Source: Sphagnum compactum (taxonomy: Eukaryota; Bryophyta; Sphagnopsida; Sphagnales). Taken from it: a DNA stretch of 64,000 nt. Shown one piece after another: positions 1-11,700 of the stretch. Where the stretch lies: the NCBI GenBank assembly GCA_965153455.1, contig OZ234493.1, positions 18,280,213 through 18,344,212 on the forward strand, in the 5' to 3' direction. The translations under genes were made by a program, and so were the position numbers. The notes beneath the pieces are model-generated. The model was not told where the DNA came from. It did no database searches and saw only the letters and a program-made list of their open reading frames with translations. Each line of letters begins with the position of its first letter. The first letter of the stretch is position 1.

Positions 1-1640
1 CCAAATGCTTGGTCAAAATTCAATCACCCATTGTACCAGTCCAAGAAGAACGGAGTAATGATAAGAATAGAGAAGATTAGTATGATAGGTATATGGCAGG
101 CTACTGCTGTTGCACTTCTGAGTTTTGTTTAGCTCTTTGTTTCCGTTCTGTTTGTTGTTTGCAGCCTCAACTGCCTGCAGACCAAATATGAACCCACAAT
201 GAGTAAGATCACTAACAGATCAATTTACAACCAAAGATAGCATCATGACTCTGATGACATGGGGGGGGGGCAGGGCGAGAGACAGAGAGAGAGATTGCCT
301 ATAGGAAAAGCAGCTCTATTTGCTGGGCTTGATGAAGAACATGGGTGGAAAACAAATGACATTTCCAGGATACTTTGCTCTGTCTCTTGTACCACATCCA
401 TCATATTTGTAGTCTCTATCTGTTGCATCCACAAACTGTTAGGTGAATGGACCCGCAGACTGTCTTGTGCTATTGAGCTATGATCATTGTTTAAAGTGGA
501 GCTAAGAATCATAAGCAAGCCTGCCTTTGAAGACCACTCTACTCAATCCAATCTTTTCTGACAGATTCAAGAAAACTGCAAAAAAATGTACACAAAAACT
601 GTGTACCTATAGGGCATGTGTTTCATCGTGGATCAATTCTTGTCTAGCCTCAAGCACCTCTAGTCGGGAGTCCTGATGAGTTAGCCAGTCTCTTGAGTAT
701 GTACTATCATCTGCTTGTAATTGTTGTGACAGGTTCAGGAGGAGGAAGAAGTTTTGGACCCAGATGGCACTTGGGTATTCACTTATCAATGGCATCTTGG
801 AAGTGGACTGCCCTCAAGTTATCAAAATGTGCTGTGATTGAATGAAGCCGTTTGCTTAATATGAGTACCTGGATATCAGGATGTGCCTATCAGTAGATTT
901 CCATGATGAACAACATGTAATTCAACAATCAAACATTGCCTACACTACTGTCAAGCACAGATGGAGGAGAGCACTTGCATGAGTGTTGATGAGAAATTCA
1001 CAAACCATACCATGCTGATGGGGCAATACAGTCTGTGTTTTGAGAACCTCTTCCCATGATGCTAGCCAACTGGCAGGCACCATGGGCCTGCTTCTCCTCT
1101 ATTCCAATGCTATTCTTTAGCACCTCAATGCACTCTCGGTATGCTTTGACAAACAAACCAACCTGTAACAAAAGAAAACATGAGCTATTCTCTTCAATAT
1201 ATAGCCAGCCATCTGTCTGCAAATTTGAAGTTACAGAAAAGAATAATGCAATCATGCTTGGCAGCAAGCCAAGGTTATAGGTTTAGGGCTTAGGGTTTAT
1301 TCAGGTCACTGAAGCAGGTATCATCACAACCTCTAACCAGTAAGCTGGCAGTAATAGACAGGGTCCACAGATGGGGCACACTCTCTAGTACCTCATTTTC
1401 AATCTTGTCGCGATCTTGCTCATTGCTTCGATTATTATTCAAGTAGTCTTTCCCATGCTTCATCAATCACAAACACATGCACTGCTCTTACATTCCCCAA
1501 CTGCAAAAATTCGAAAATTCCACCAGTCCATCAAATCATTTCTTTTTGTGTAGCAAGGATCTTCTTCACAGGTAGCCTTATCTTTGGCTTTACATCAAGT
1601 CTTCAGTCTTGCTAGAAGATGCGGAATGTTGACCTGACAC
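1..1640 (-). pseudogene. Broken SYP81/syntaxin-18-like (Ufe1-type) SNARE gene
   Basis: Segments read in order on the minus strand resemble plant SYP81, the Qa-SNARE of the ER that receives Golgi-derived vesicles. Near 1546-1600 is a KPKIRLPVKKIL stretch. At 1385-1460 is KHGKDYLNNNRSNEQDRDKI. At 1010-1170 is VKAYRECIEVLKNSIGIEEK. At 607-712 is a piece ending HDETHAL. At 360-430 is VVQETEQSILEMS, at 90-180 is AVEAANNKQNGNKELNK, and at 11-88 is a hydrophobic tail ending FFLDWYNG. Introns separate the pieces, so this is a DNA-level copy rather than a retrocopy. Breaks: TAG at 607-609 where the family has Gln after DETQAL; a frame change between NSSS and the membrane anchor near 90; stops in the N-terminal piece; and no visible segment matching the SNARE-motif centre. 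A sequencing error could explain one of these but not all. The family call is from memory of the Arabidopsis protein. Confidence 0.75.
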
Positions 1641-1849
1641 AAAGCTTCAGAGCACCATATCCAAGAAGCTTGACATCATGAAGCTCAAGCTGTTCAATCC
1701 AAATCTAACTCAATTGTTTCAGCTTTCATGCCTGATTGAAAGCTAGAAAATGCAGTAGGAAACAGGGGACGAGAAAGAAAAGATGATGATGATGATGATG
1801 ATGCAACTTATGATTTCAATGGCGGTGGGGGCGAAGGTTGATTGAGAAT

Positions 1850-2615
1850 TCACCTACCATCTATGAAGGAAGTTAGTTTGTTTGTTGGCCTTGCCTACCA
1901 AGGCAAGGATATTGTGTTCAGATTCATTATAGAGTATAGTAGCTTCATGGATTTTGGCCCCAAGGTAATAAGTCTATTTTTATATGAGGATTTTTGAAAG
2001 ATGATATTTTGGCTTGTGTTGAAACTTGAGATTAGTTATAGAGTTATAATAATATCTTGAAGGATTTTGGTTTCTTTTAGAGGATTTTTTGAAGATTATA
2101 TTTTTGCATTGTGAAATATTTCCATTTCCATAATTTTTCCTTTGCCTTAAGATATGTTTTAATGTAAATGGCAAGGCCACAGTGTGACGCACCGCTTGTT
2201 TTGTTTGTCACATTGAGATCTCCCAAACCACAACACCTCTTGCTGTGCTCTTGGTACTGTTTGAAAGCTCTAGATGAGTAGTAGGGGTGCAAGGACTTTG
2301 GTTTCATACTGTTTCAACCTAAAATGGAGAAGTTATTGACTATTGAACAATTCTTTCACTGAAAAGTCATTCAAATCAAAACTAAAAATTATAGGGGAAT
2401 TTTGAGTGCGCTCTTGATATTGTTGGAAAACCCTCAATGAATAAAAGATTCAATGAAAAGTGATTTGGAAATTTTGAAACCTTGGGAGATATTGTATTTT
2501 TTGAGTGAGTTTTTGTCATTGAAAATTCAATTAAATTGCAAAAAATGGTTTCGGAAGGAAATTTTAGTTGAGTAACCGGTTCACACTTGGGCCAATGGCA
2601 CAAGCTACACTAATA
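1850..2615. repeat. Dispersed repeat, copy A
   Basis: This shares a start (CTATGAAGGAAG, then a TAGTTTGTTT run) and an end (ACTTGGGCCAATGGCACAAG) with 38385-38960; its 3' part also matches 43530-43726. Two internal blocks about 160 bp apart (near 2250 and 2412) resemble each other around 'TTGGTATT..TTGGAAAGCTCTTGATGAG', so the element has an internal duplication. No coding potential or terminal inverted repeat is evident, and the class is unknown. Confidence 0.55.
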
Positions 2616-5572
2616 CCATGTGAAAGATGGCAGTATTCCCATTATGATATGTGTGGTAAGCCCCCTAAACCTCAATTTGATCTGTCAGGCAAAAAGTGTC
2701 ATTATTGATGCAATGTATAGGTTTACTGTTAAGGGTTCAAGGTAGAGTTAAGGGTCACTTTAAATGAGGATCTAAGGTCCTAGGTCCCATGAAATAGAGC
2801 AATCCTATTGGTTGAGAGCCATAAACTGGACCCATGGCCTTTCGATGAGGGTCCAAGACCAAAAAGTGGCAAATTGAGGCTAAACCTACATGGCACCATT
2901 TTGGAGGGAAAATCGATCGGTGGTTCAGACCCAAAAAAAGGAGCTCAAATGAGAGCTCATGATTCCGAGAGCCAAGATGCAAACTAGGGTCCAAGGCATG
3001 GTCCAACTCAAGGATTCAATTTGATTCAAGTTCCTAGGGATTTGGACCCTGGGACCCCATCTAAAGTGGGCCTAAGGTGTAGGCTGTGAATGGCCTCATA
3101 TATCATAATATCATTTGGTGGGACATGGGTTAAAAAGTGGTGAGTATGTGTGAGACTGGACCAGCTGAATACCTTACCCTAAGGTTAGTTTCATCATTAA
3201 ATAATCTTCAAAATAGTGAAACTAATTTTTGTCTAAATATGAAGTTGACTTGTTGAAAATCATCATAATTATCATAGTTTACACTCAAAATAAATTCATT
3301 ACATAGTAGATCATGGGAAGTTTTTTAAATAAAAAATTCAAAATTAAAAAGAATTAATTTTTGAAAAAAAAAATTATTCGTTTTGTCAATGCGAAAATTG
3401 ACCCTAAGCTTCGGTAATGCACAGTTTTGTTCATTTGGTCCAACCTTTTGAGGATTTTTCAAAATGTGTGTTTTAATTGTGAATTTATTGTCACTTCTTT
3501 CTTATTTTTTGAATTATCTTATTTCTTTTGTATTAATGGGATAAAATTAGGATTAATTTATTAACTGAGTTTATTCCTTTTATCACCTTGGTGTGACTCT
3601 AGCTCTAATAGATTGGATCTAGCTTCTTTTTTTGGAATTTGAAATGGATGTGGCTTGGGTGCTATGGTTGAATATGAAAATGTGGATATTTATTTTTCAA
3701 TAACTTTGTTTTTCTTCACTTTAAATGCATGTATAGTGGTGTGGCTGTTTGGGGCTCTTGGGTGATGGAAAACTTTAAGATTTTTTTAAAAACTTAAGTG
3801 TTGGACATTTGCCTATTACCTTAGCTCTACTTGGAGTTTTTCTTGGACTCAAAATGGAAAAAATGTTGTCCTAGTCATGGTTTCTTCAATATGAGTGTGG
3901 AGATTTTTCAATAATAAAAAATTTCATCAATAGACCATCTTAATTAGATAGAAAGCTCTCAAATAAAAAAATTATTTATGCAAATATATTACAAATTGCA
4001 TACTCCAACCACATTCCCTATTTGGGCCTCTATATGTACATGTTTATCACACTAATTGTATAATGTTAAATATTCCCTTATCCCCACCAATGTTTTTTAA
4101 GGAATTTTTAATGTAGCTTAAATAGCAATACTCCATAAGAATACATGGAAAACATGGGGAACCAAATATAAAAATTTAAAGATTTTTATTATTTTTTCCT
4201 CAAATTTTCCAATTGAAACCTTCCAAAATCACTTTGATTTCAAATTTCTAGTTTTCCTTTATGAAAAATTTTATCCATAAAAAAAGGGTGTTCCTTTTAC
4301 CACCCTTTGGAAGGGCATTGTATCTTGGCCGTATTTATAGGCCCAATTTGAGTTTCATATTATTTGATTATTATACTTCATCCAAAATATATTGTATATG
4401 CCATATGATTGTTCTAAGGGGATATGTCTTTAAAAGCTTTAGTTGTCTTATGACCAAGGAATGATTTTTGTTTAATGTAACAATAAGATGTACATTTGTG
4501 AATTGTAAATTATAATTAAGACTGTCAAGCACCCTAGACCTCCATGCTTGATTGGTGGGCTCAAATTTCATGGACATAATTCAAAATGCATTGAAAATTT
4601 GGTTGTTGGATTTTTTTTGGATTGCTACAAGATGGCCTTTATTTTTTGTTGTGTAAAAAGGTCTTTTCATGTTAAGGAATTCCATTGATGACTTTTTACT
4701 AAACCTTTTAAACTTTGGGGCATAGAATGAAGTCATGTGTTGAAAAAAATGTAACTATAATAAATAGCATTGGTTCAATAAGTTTCAACCAAAAAATCAT
4801 GTAAATTATGAAAAATACATGCTTTTCTGACTATGATGAATTTGTTTTACTTTTTAAAAATTCTATAATTATCAATTTATGAAATGTAACAATACTAAAA
4901 TTATCAATTGTTAACCATTCACTTTTGTAACATCTTGATAATTAATTAATAATTTATAGCTTTTATGGTTGTTGTTGTGTGTAGCAAAACTACATATGTG
5001 ACATTTTAAACAATATTTTTTAACATGAAGACACCTAAAAGGATATTAACATTATTTTTTGCAAGGAAGGGGATGACGGTGAATTAAAAATCACCCTTAT
5101 AATTTAGAATTGAGGTTTGTTCAATACTTGATAGGTAAGTATTTATAATTATAATAAATGAAATTATTGTGGGTTGCATGTTATATTTCTTTCCTTTTGG
5201 AACATGAATAGTTTTGAACATGAGTAGTACTCAAAGTGAAACATCTATTCAAAAAATGAACTTGGCATTCACTTCATCTAAACCTAATTATCTTCTAACA
5301 CCCTTTCCTTTTTCCTTACAAATCACAAATTTCCTTTTTTTGCGATGAAATTTATCACATTTAAAATCCTCTTGAGTCAATGATGTTGCAAAGAAAAATG
5401 TGCGAATCTTAACTTGCCTTTCCTTTGACATAATGACTCCCCCTTCTTCCTAAAACAAAAAAATTACCCCAAAACAAAATAAAAATAAAAATTATTGATC
5501 ATTTTGAAACTAAATAAAAATGCAACAAAATTATTTAATACCCTCAACAAGAAACATTACTTTTCTTTGTTA

Positions 5573-5950
5573 GAGCATCTCCACCAGTGTTTAGTATGTG
5601 ACTCTAGACAATAAAATTTATTGCAAAAAAGTCAAAATGTGTCAATTTAGCTTAAGAAATTGGTTTTTTTACACCAAATTCATGCAACTTGTTGTGGTTG
5701 GTGAAAGGCTTAACACAATTGTGCACCTTTGAAAAAGAATGCAATAAAGTGGACTTGACTGCAGTTCAATATTTTTGTTTGGTCGAAGATAAATGATTGG
5801 TCTAGGTGGTTTGCTATTAGTAGTCCCCACGTATATGCAGTTCCAGTTACAATTTTATTGGTGAGGTTGCAAAAAAAACAAAAAAACAAAACTTAGACAT
5901 AAAATTTTATTATCCACAATGACATATCAAGCACCGGTGAAAAAGCTTTT
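5573..5950. mobile_element. Small TIR element (MITE-like), diverged copy
   Basis: It begins GAGCATCTCCACCAGTG and ends with a degraded inverted copy near CACCGGTGAAAAAGC. The interior matches the clearer element at 25541-25918, for example 'GATTGGTCTAGGTGG', 'CTATTAGTAGT' and 'TTTTATTGGTGAGGTTG'. No ORF is present, which fits a non-autonomous DNA transposon. The flanking TTA is compatible with a TWA target duplication as made by PIF/Harbinger elements, but the superfamily is not settled. Confidence 0.6.
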
Positions 5951-7615
5951 ATGGCCATATTTTCAAGTTTCCATCATTGTTGCTTTCAAGGTTTCACTTT
6001 GTTTTCCACTTAAGTTTTAGGTCTTTGGATTCACATTAGCTTGGATTGTTATTATTGTTGCAAAGTCAATTGTTTTATATAGTTTTAACATGTCAATGAA
6101 CTTTACCAATGACTAGATACCAAAATGTTCTAGTGATACTAATAGTTTATAACAATGGGTCAAAGTCAATGTTAAAAATTAACATATGAATTGAATAAAT
6201 TTGGCACAAGATTAATAGTAACAAGAAGATTTCAGCATGATGTCAATTATTTCAACAACACATGGAAAAGGAAAAGATTGTCAAAACAATGAATTGAAGG
6301 TTTAGAACAAGTAAATAAAAAGAAAACAAGAAAAACAACACAATTAAAACATTATCTTCCAAGAACAAAGTGGGCATAGAAAAAAAATTATTAGCAAGAG
6401 ATTTTGTAAATTATATATAAGTTTAAATGGAATTACAGATAAACAAAAGTCTCATGGTTTAGTAACCAAATAATCCTTGATCCAATCAATTGGTAATTGT
6501 TTCAACCTTGTTTTAAACATGAATATGTAGATGCAAATGTTTCCAAGTTGATGCCAATGGGTTTTGAGTTCTTGCAAGATTTAATCCATCTTTAAGTTCA
6601 AATAAAAGTTCCATATTATTAGCACTTTCATCTTCACTGATCATATTGTGTACCTTACCATGATGTCAAAAATTCATGTTTCAATTCTTATAATTGATGG
6701 TTTTGAATTATGGTAAATTGATATTGAACTAGTTGAAACATCCTTTTCACATTTTCATGTGTTTTGTTTTGCATATTTGTAAATTGTAACTATTCATTTT
6801 CTTCTTGATGTTCATGTAGAAAATCCATTTTGGAAATGATTAATTTTAAAATTGTCAAATGATATTAAAGTTGAAAACCAATCAATTCTTGGTTTTATAA
6901 CAAAATGCAAACTCAAGGTGCATTCCTTAATTTTCACAAAGAAAAAGGACATGGGAGTTTTAGGATGGGAGAAGGTTGAAATCACAATCATGAATTCAAA
7001 TTGAAAATAAATTTACATAAATAAAAAAAGATTGGTGGTTAACGCAAATTGTAGCCAAGATGATGCATGAACAAACCATGGGCAATTTAATTCATAAGAC
7101 ACATCATGGCTTAGATTTGGGACAAATCCATCATTCTCCATCTTATAATATATTTTGTAATTGCAATGGGGTTACATTAAAGTGGCAAAAGAAATCCTAA
7201 AAATATTAGGAGGGAGTTTCCAAAGTTTTCAATTGTGACTTTTGCACCCTTATGGAGTCATAAGTTTTATATAAAGTTTTTAATTGAAAAATTCCTAATT
7301 GAAAAGTTATAGCTTTTAAAAAAACTTTCCAATGTCATATCACATGTTCAATTGAGAGTTCATTTGAGTCATTTTTTCTTATGTTTTGATATTAGTTAAG
7401 AGTCAAACTATTGGTTTGGCCTTAATTTTCATTTTGTTTTATTGTGAACTTTAAATCTCAAATTGGGAAAACCACTTTGGAGTGTTGGGACTCACTTTCT
7501 CACATTTGTGAAAAGGTGTTTGAGTCTTGAAACATTTTCTTGGCCACTTCTCCCAAAAATTAAGGTCACAATTAATACTACTTAAGATACCATGTTTTCA
7601 TTTGACAAAACTTAG

Positions 7616-8040
7616 TTAATTGGATTCATCAATAAACACACCTACAATAGAAAAGAACTTATCAAACATGTTGACATCATTGTTCTTTCTAAACAAGTGA
7701 AAAAAATTCATGTTAAAAAAAAATGGTTTGACAATGACCATGCATGGCTTACATAGAATAATTCCCTTGTTTTTTCCTTGCCTTGAAATTGGCCTTGCCA
7801 TGTCATAGGGCAAATTTTCCACATAGTGCGTGTAATTGATGTATGCAATCATCCCACAAAATCCATGGTATTTTGGTTGATCTTTGATTTGCCTTTTGAT
7901 AAATCTTTCTTGAGTTTCTTGAAATAGGTAGATTAAAAAATGGTTATGATGACCACCACTTGAGTTGTTCCATCGGTTCTTTATAAACTTTGACTCAACT
8001 TGCAATATTTGGGTGACGCTCACATTATATGCAAACATCC
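7616..8040 (-). pseudogene. PIF/Harbinger-type transposase relic
   Basis: A 140-codon open stretch on the minus strand resembles the plant PIF/Harbinger (HARBI1-like) nuclease. In order it shows ERFIKRQIKDQPKYHGFCGM, where the family has a G-F-x-G-M turn before the catalytic region, then a degraded Y-x-x-N-x-P stretch, a GKNKGIIL block, and RKNNDVNMFDK corresponding to the family's S-N-N-D-I-N-V motif. The segment is too short for the full nuclease, several expected acidic and tryptophan positions are missing, and no partner ORF is seen, so it is a fragment. It may be related to the TIR elements of this window, but that is inference. Confidence 0.5.
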
Positions 8041-8744
8041 TAACATCATAAATATATTTTTAAATGAATGAGAACCCAAGACACATAGTTGCATCTCTCC
8101 TTCAATAAAGTATGGATCACGAAGACAAAGGATTTCAATGATTCTTAAGAACCTATATTGATTAATTGATATTTGATTCAATGTTTGGGTTGATTAGATG
8201 TTTTCCACTCAATATCCACCCTAACATTTAGACTTGACATCAAGGTAAAACTTGAACAATGTTAATACTTAAGAGCCAAGTCATGCATAAATAAAACTAT
8301 CTACTTCAAGTTGCTTTCTTTATGGCATATTTACGGCAAGTTGCTATCCAAATTCTTGAATGAAAACTGAGATTTTGCCTTTCCATATTCATCATCTATA
8401 AAGTATGCAAATTTTTAATGTAATAAAATGACCCTAAATTCCAATCTATTTCAATTTTCAAGGAATTATTAGGTAATTTATAGTATGATGGGTTCTAGTG
8501 GCCACATTTTCGTGTTAAATGATAGTTGGGGTTTTTTAATGGCATATATGGTTTTGACAATTCATATGTTCATATTAGATAGTTATTTGTGAATTGTGCA
8601 ATCTAGATTTCATATGTGTTACATTACAAGAAAAAAATTGATTCATTTTTCTTTAACATAGTTCTAATATACCTTCTACTTTTATGCCCTAAAAGACGAA
8701 AATTTTGTCAAGTTCTTATGACAAAAGAAAATTCTACTTGTCTT

Positions 8745-11700
8745 TTAATGGTATGATTCGAATGTAGATTGTGGTAAGAAAGGTTCGAAGGTAGAAATGT
8801 AACCTATAATTGCAATGACAGCCAGAGCAACAAACACCATGTCATTACCTGCAAAAAAAAACATAGAAAATGTCCCAATCCAACTCTACTATTAGTGACA
8901 ATTTATGAAATTGCAAACAACAATTTTGTAGGTAACATGACAATGGGTCCAGCCATAACCTTGTGAGAGTCACTCACAAAACACTTTAGACCATCATCAC
9001 CTTTGTCACAGATATCAATGACAAGTTGCTATATAACTACCCACCGACTTCATCATCTCTCAATGGTGGATGTAGTTAAGTACACAATTTTGTAGGTACC
9101 ATGACAATGGGTGTAGTCATAATCTTATGGTAGTGGCTCACAACGTGTCAAACCACCACCTTCTTCACAAATGGCAGTGAACAAGTTGCCATGACTAACT
9201 ACTACTACCCATTGACTTCATCAGCTCCTAATGGTGGGTGTAGATAAGTACATAATAATCCACTGAAAATCTAAGCAAACCACTATACAAAATCTTGTCA
9301 TGAGTTTCTGTTGCATGTTTGGATGCAATGGGAGGATTCAGTCAAGAGATGTAAATTAGCTAACTCACACTAAAATTGGAAAAGGAGCAAGTTTCTAGCT
9401 TGAACCCCTCAAGAAACAAATCACAATTAAGCTTCGATAATAACCATGTGATGAAAAACAGACCTGGTAAGATATAAGCATCTTGACGTTTTTGTCCCCA
9501 TGCAAAACTGCACATTTTCCAAACCAGTGTAGACTTGTGTAAGTACAAGAATCAAACAAGGTTTTTGTTGGTCTCTGTTAGACAACAGATCAGATCATGT
9601 TGTCTTCAACTAAGGTCAACTTGTAGGCACTTGGATTAACATCCCACATATTCAAAAGCATTCTTAGATTCATATTATGTTTGCAGTTTATCTACAAATA
9701 AGAGAATTGAAGAACACATGTTTAATATGCAAAGGGTTTATTGAAGGTATTACAGGGAGCCACCGACTGCGGGTCCTATGGCTTTGAATATAGATACCAC
9801 AGTCATTGACACCCCATTTGCTACTCCCCTTTCTTCCTGTGGCTGTCAAACATACATGCAGTCGGTCAATCCAAAATGTAGTAATGGTGTCTATACTTTC
9901 CTTGATGCACAGCACAAAAATGTTCTTGGCTTGTGTGTGTTGGAGAAAGATCATACCACGGAATTGTTCAGTAATATAAATGAGGCATTGAGAATCATCA
10001 TCTACATTCCACAATACAAACAGCAGGTCAGAACAGTTCTAGCTGCTTCAAGCAACTCCACAAACAATGGCCATTGTCTCAAGCCACTGATCACACTGTT
10101 GATGTCTATATGCAAAGTTATAATCCACATATGTTTGCCAAAAAAAGAATGAAATTGTGAGTAGAAATGGATTGTGGCAAATTATGTTGCCCTTTCAAAA
10201 CATGACAAAGGAGTACGGCAACGTACAGAGAAAAATGTTTTCACAATAGATGCAAGATTCAAGATCACCCAGAGCACCCATCCATGAAGTATTGTAATTC
10301 CTGGATAAGCAAGGATCAATGGTACTGAAAGCACCTACAAAAAACCACAAGGAAATATTAAAGGGACTTTGCTAGATCTATCATTGTAAAATAAGCTTGG
10401 ATCATTTCAGATCTTGTGGTCATTTGTCTGCTTCAAGCGGAAAAAAAACTTTTTTGAACTGAGATAGTTCACAAATCAAGAAGCCTGATTTGATGACTTT
10501 CTAAAACACATGATTTGATGGGTATATGGCAGCTTTTGTCTTACTGCTGGTACACGTGTTGTCATTATCGGTCCCAGGAAATTTGCTAAATGCGGAAAGA
10601 TGAGGATTTGAAATACCATCAGAGCAAAGCCTTTTGGAACAAACCCATCATCACACACACCCACCAGTAGTAGAAACTAAAAGCATTAGCTGAAGAGAGC
10701 CAGAGACAAGACCATAAGCAGAGAAACCACTATGACAATATCCATAAGAAAATGTGAAATCAACATGGCAAAGAATTCAAAGACCTTGAATTTAGTGTAC
10801 AAAATGATTTGAGAGGGTGCAAACCTTGATGAGACATAGGAGAACCACACAGGCTAACATCTCAATGCACTGGTACCAGTGGATGCAATCTAGGGTGGAA
10901 GTTTGTGAAGTGAAGCTTCTTTTTAAAAACAGGAGGTTAAATCCCAAAAAACATGAAATTTTGCACCTGATATTCCAAGTACTTTGCCAACATTGTCTGT
11001 TGTGAAGTTAAGACCTCCAGTTGACTTCGGGGTAACACACCATAAAGAGAAGATCTGCATGGCCCTTCTTCATCATCAGGTTGATGCACTATAAATGTGA
11101 AACTTGGTGCAAATCAGAACACAAAGACTTTAGACTGCTTGTGAAGTCAACTGACATCTTGTAATGGACTACAAGTGTGACCCTTTTCTGGCAAACATAA
11201 TATAATTGTATGAGCTTGAAATCTGAAAGACTTTTCAACAACGATCGAACAACAGCAGTCAAATCTAACACGATTCAAGTCAGCCAACAAGGTTCGTAAT
11301 GTTGTAGGTCAAATGAAGAAGTACCTCAGAATATGCCATATCATGGAAAGAACATATGCAGGAAACAGCCATGGCACCTATGAAGGGCTTCCTACTCAAG
11401 AGTGACCTCTTCACATCCTGCTTAACTTCGATCAAGTCCTCTGTAGGTGTCGAGAATTCCTCCAGTTCTTGATCAGTAACATTGACACATAGCATCTGCT
11501 GCCCGAGTTGCTCTATTGAATTATCAAATAGCATCAGTGCATTAAATGAGGGTTTAGGGTTTATGCATCATCAACCCGCAAACACATCAAATGGTGAATG
11601 GTTTTTCTCAACCATTGCACTGAATGTTTTGGAAAACACTCGACTGCGGTCTTTCGAAAATTGTAAATTGGAGAGAAGAACTGGGGTTATTGATTGCTGT

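Larger units (their letters stand above)
1741..8744. other. AT-rich intergenic region
   Basis: About 7 kb with no convincing gene. It holds a (GAT)n run near 1782-1803, a dispersed repeat at 1850-2615, a small TIR element at 5573-5950 and a Harbinger-like transposase relic at 7616-8040. The other open frames are short, AT-biased and show no motif I recognise. Confidence 0.6.
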
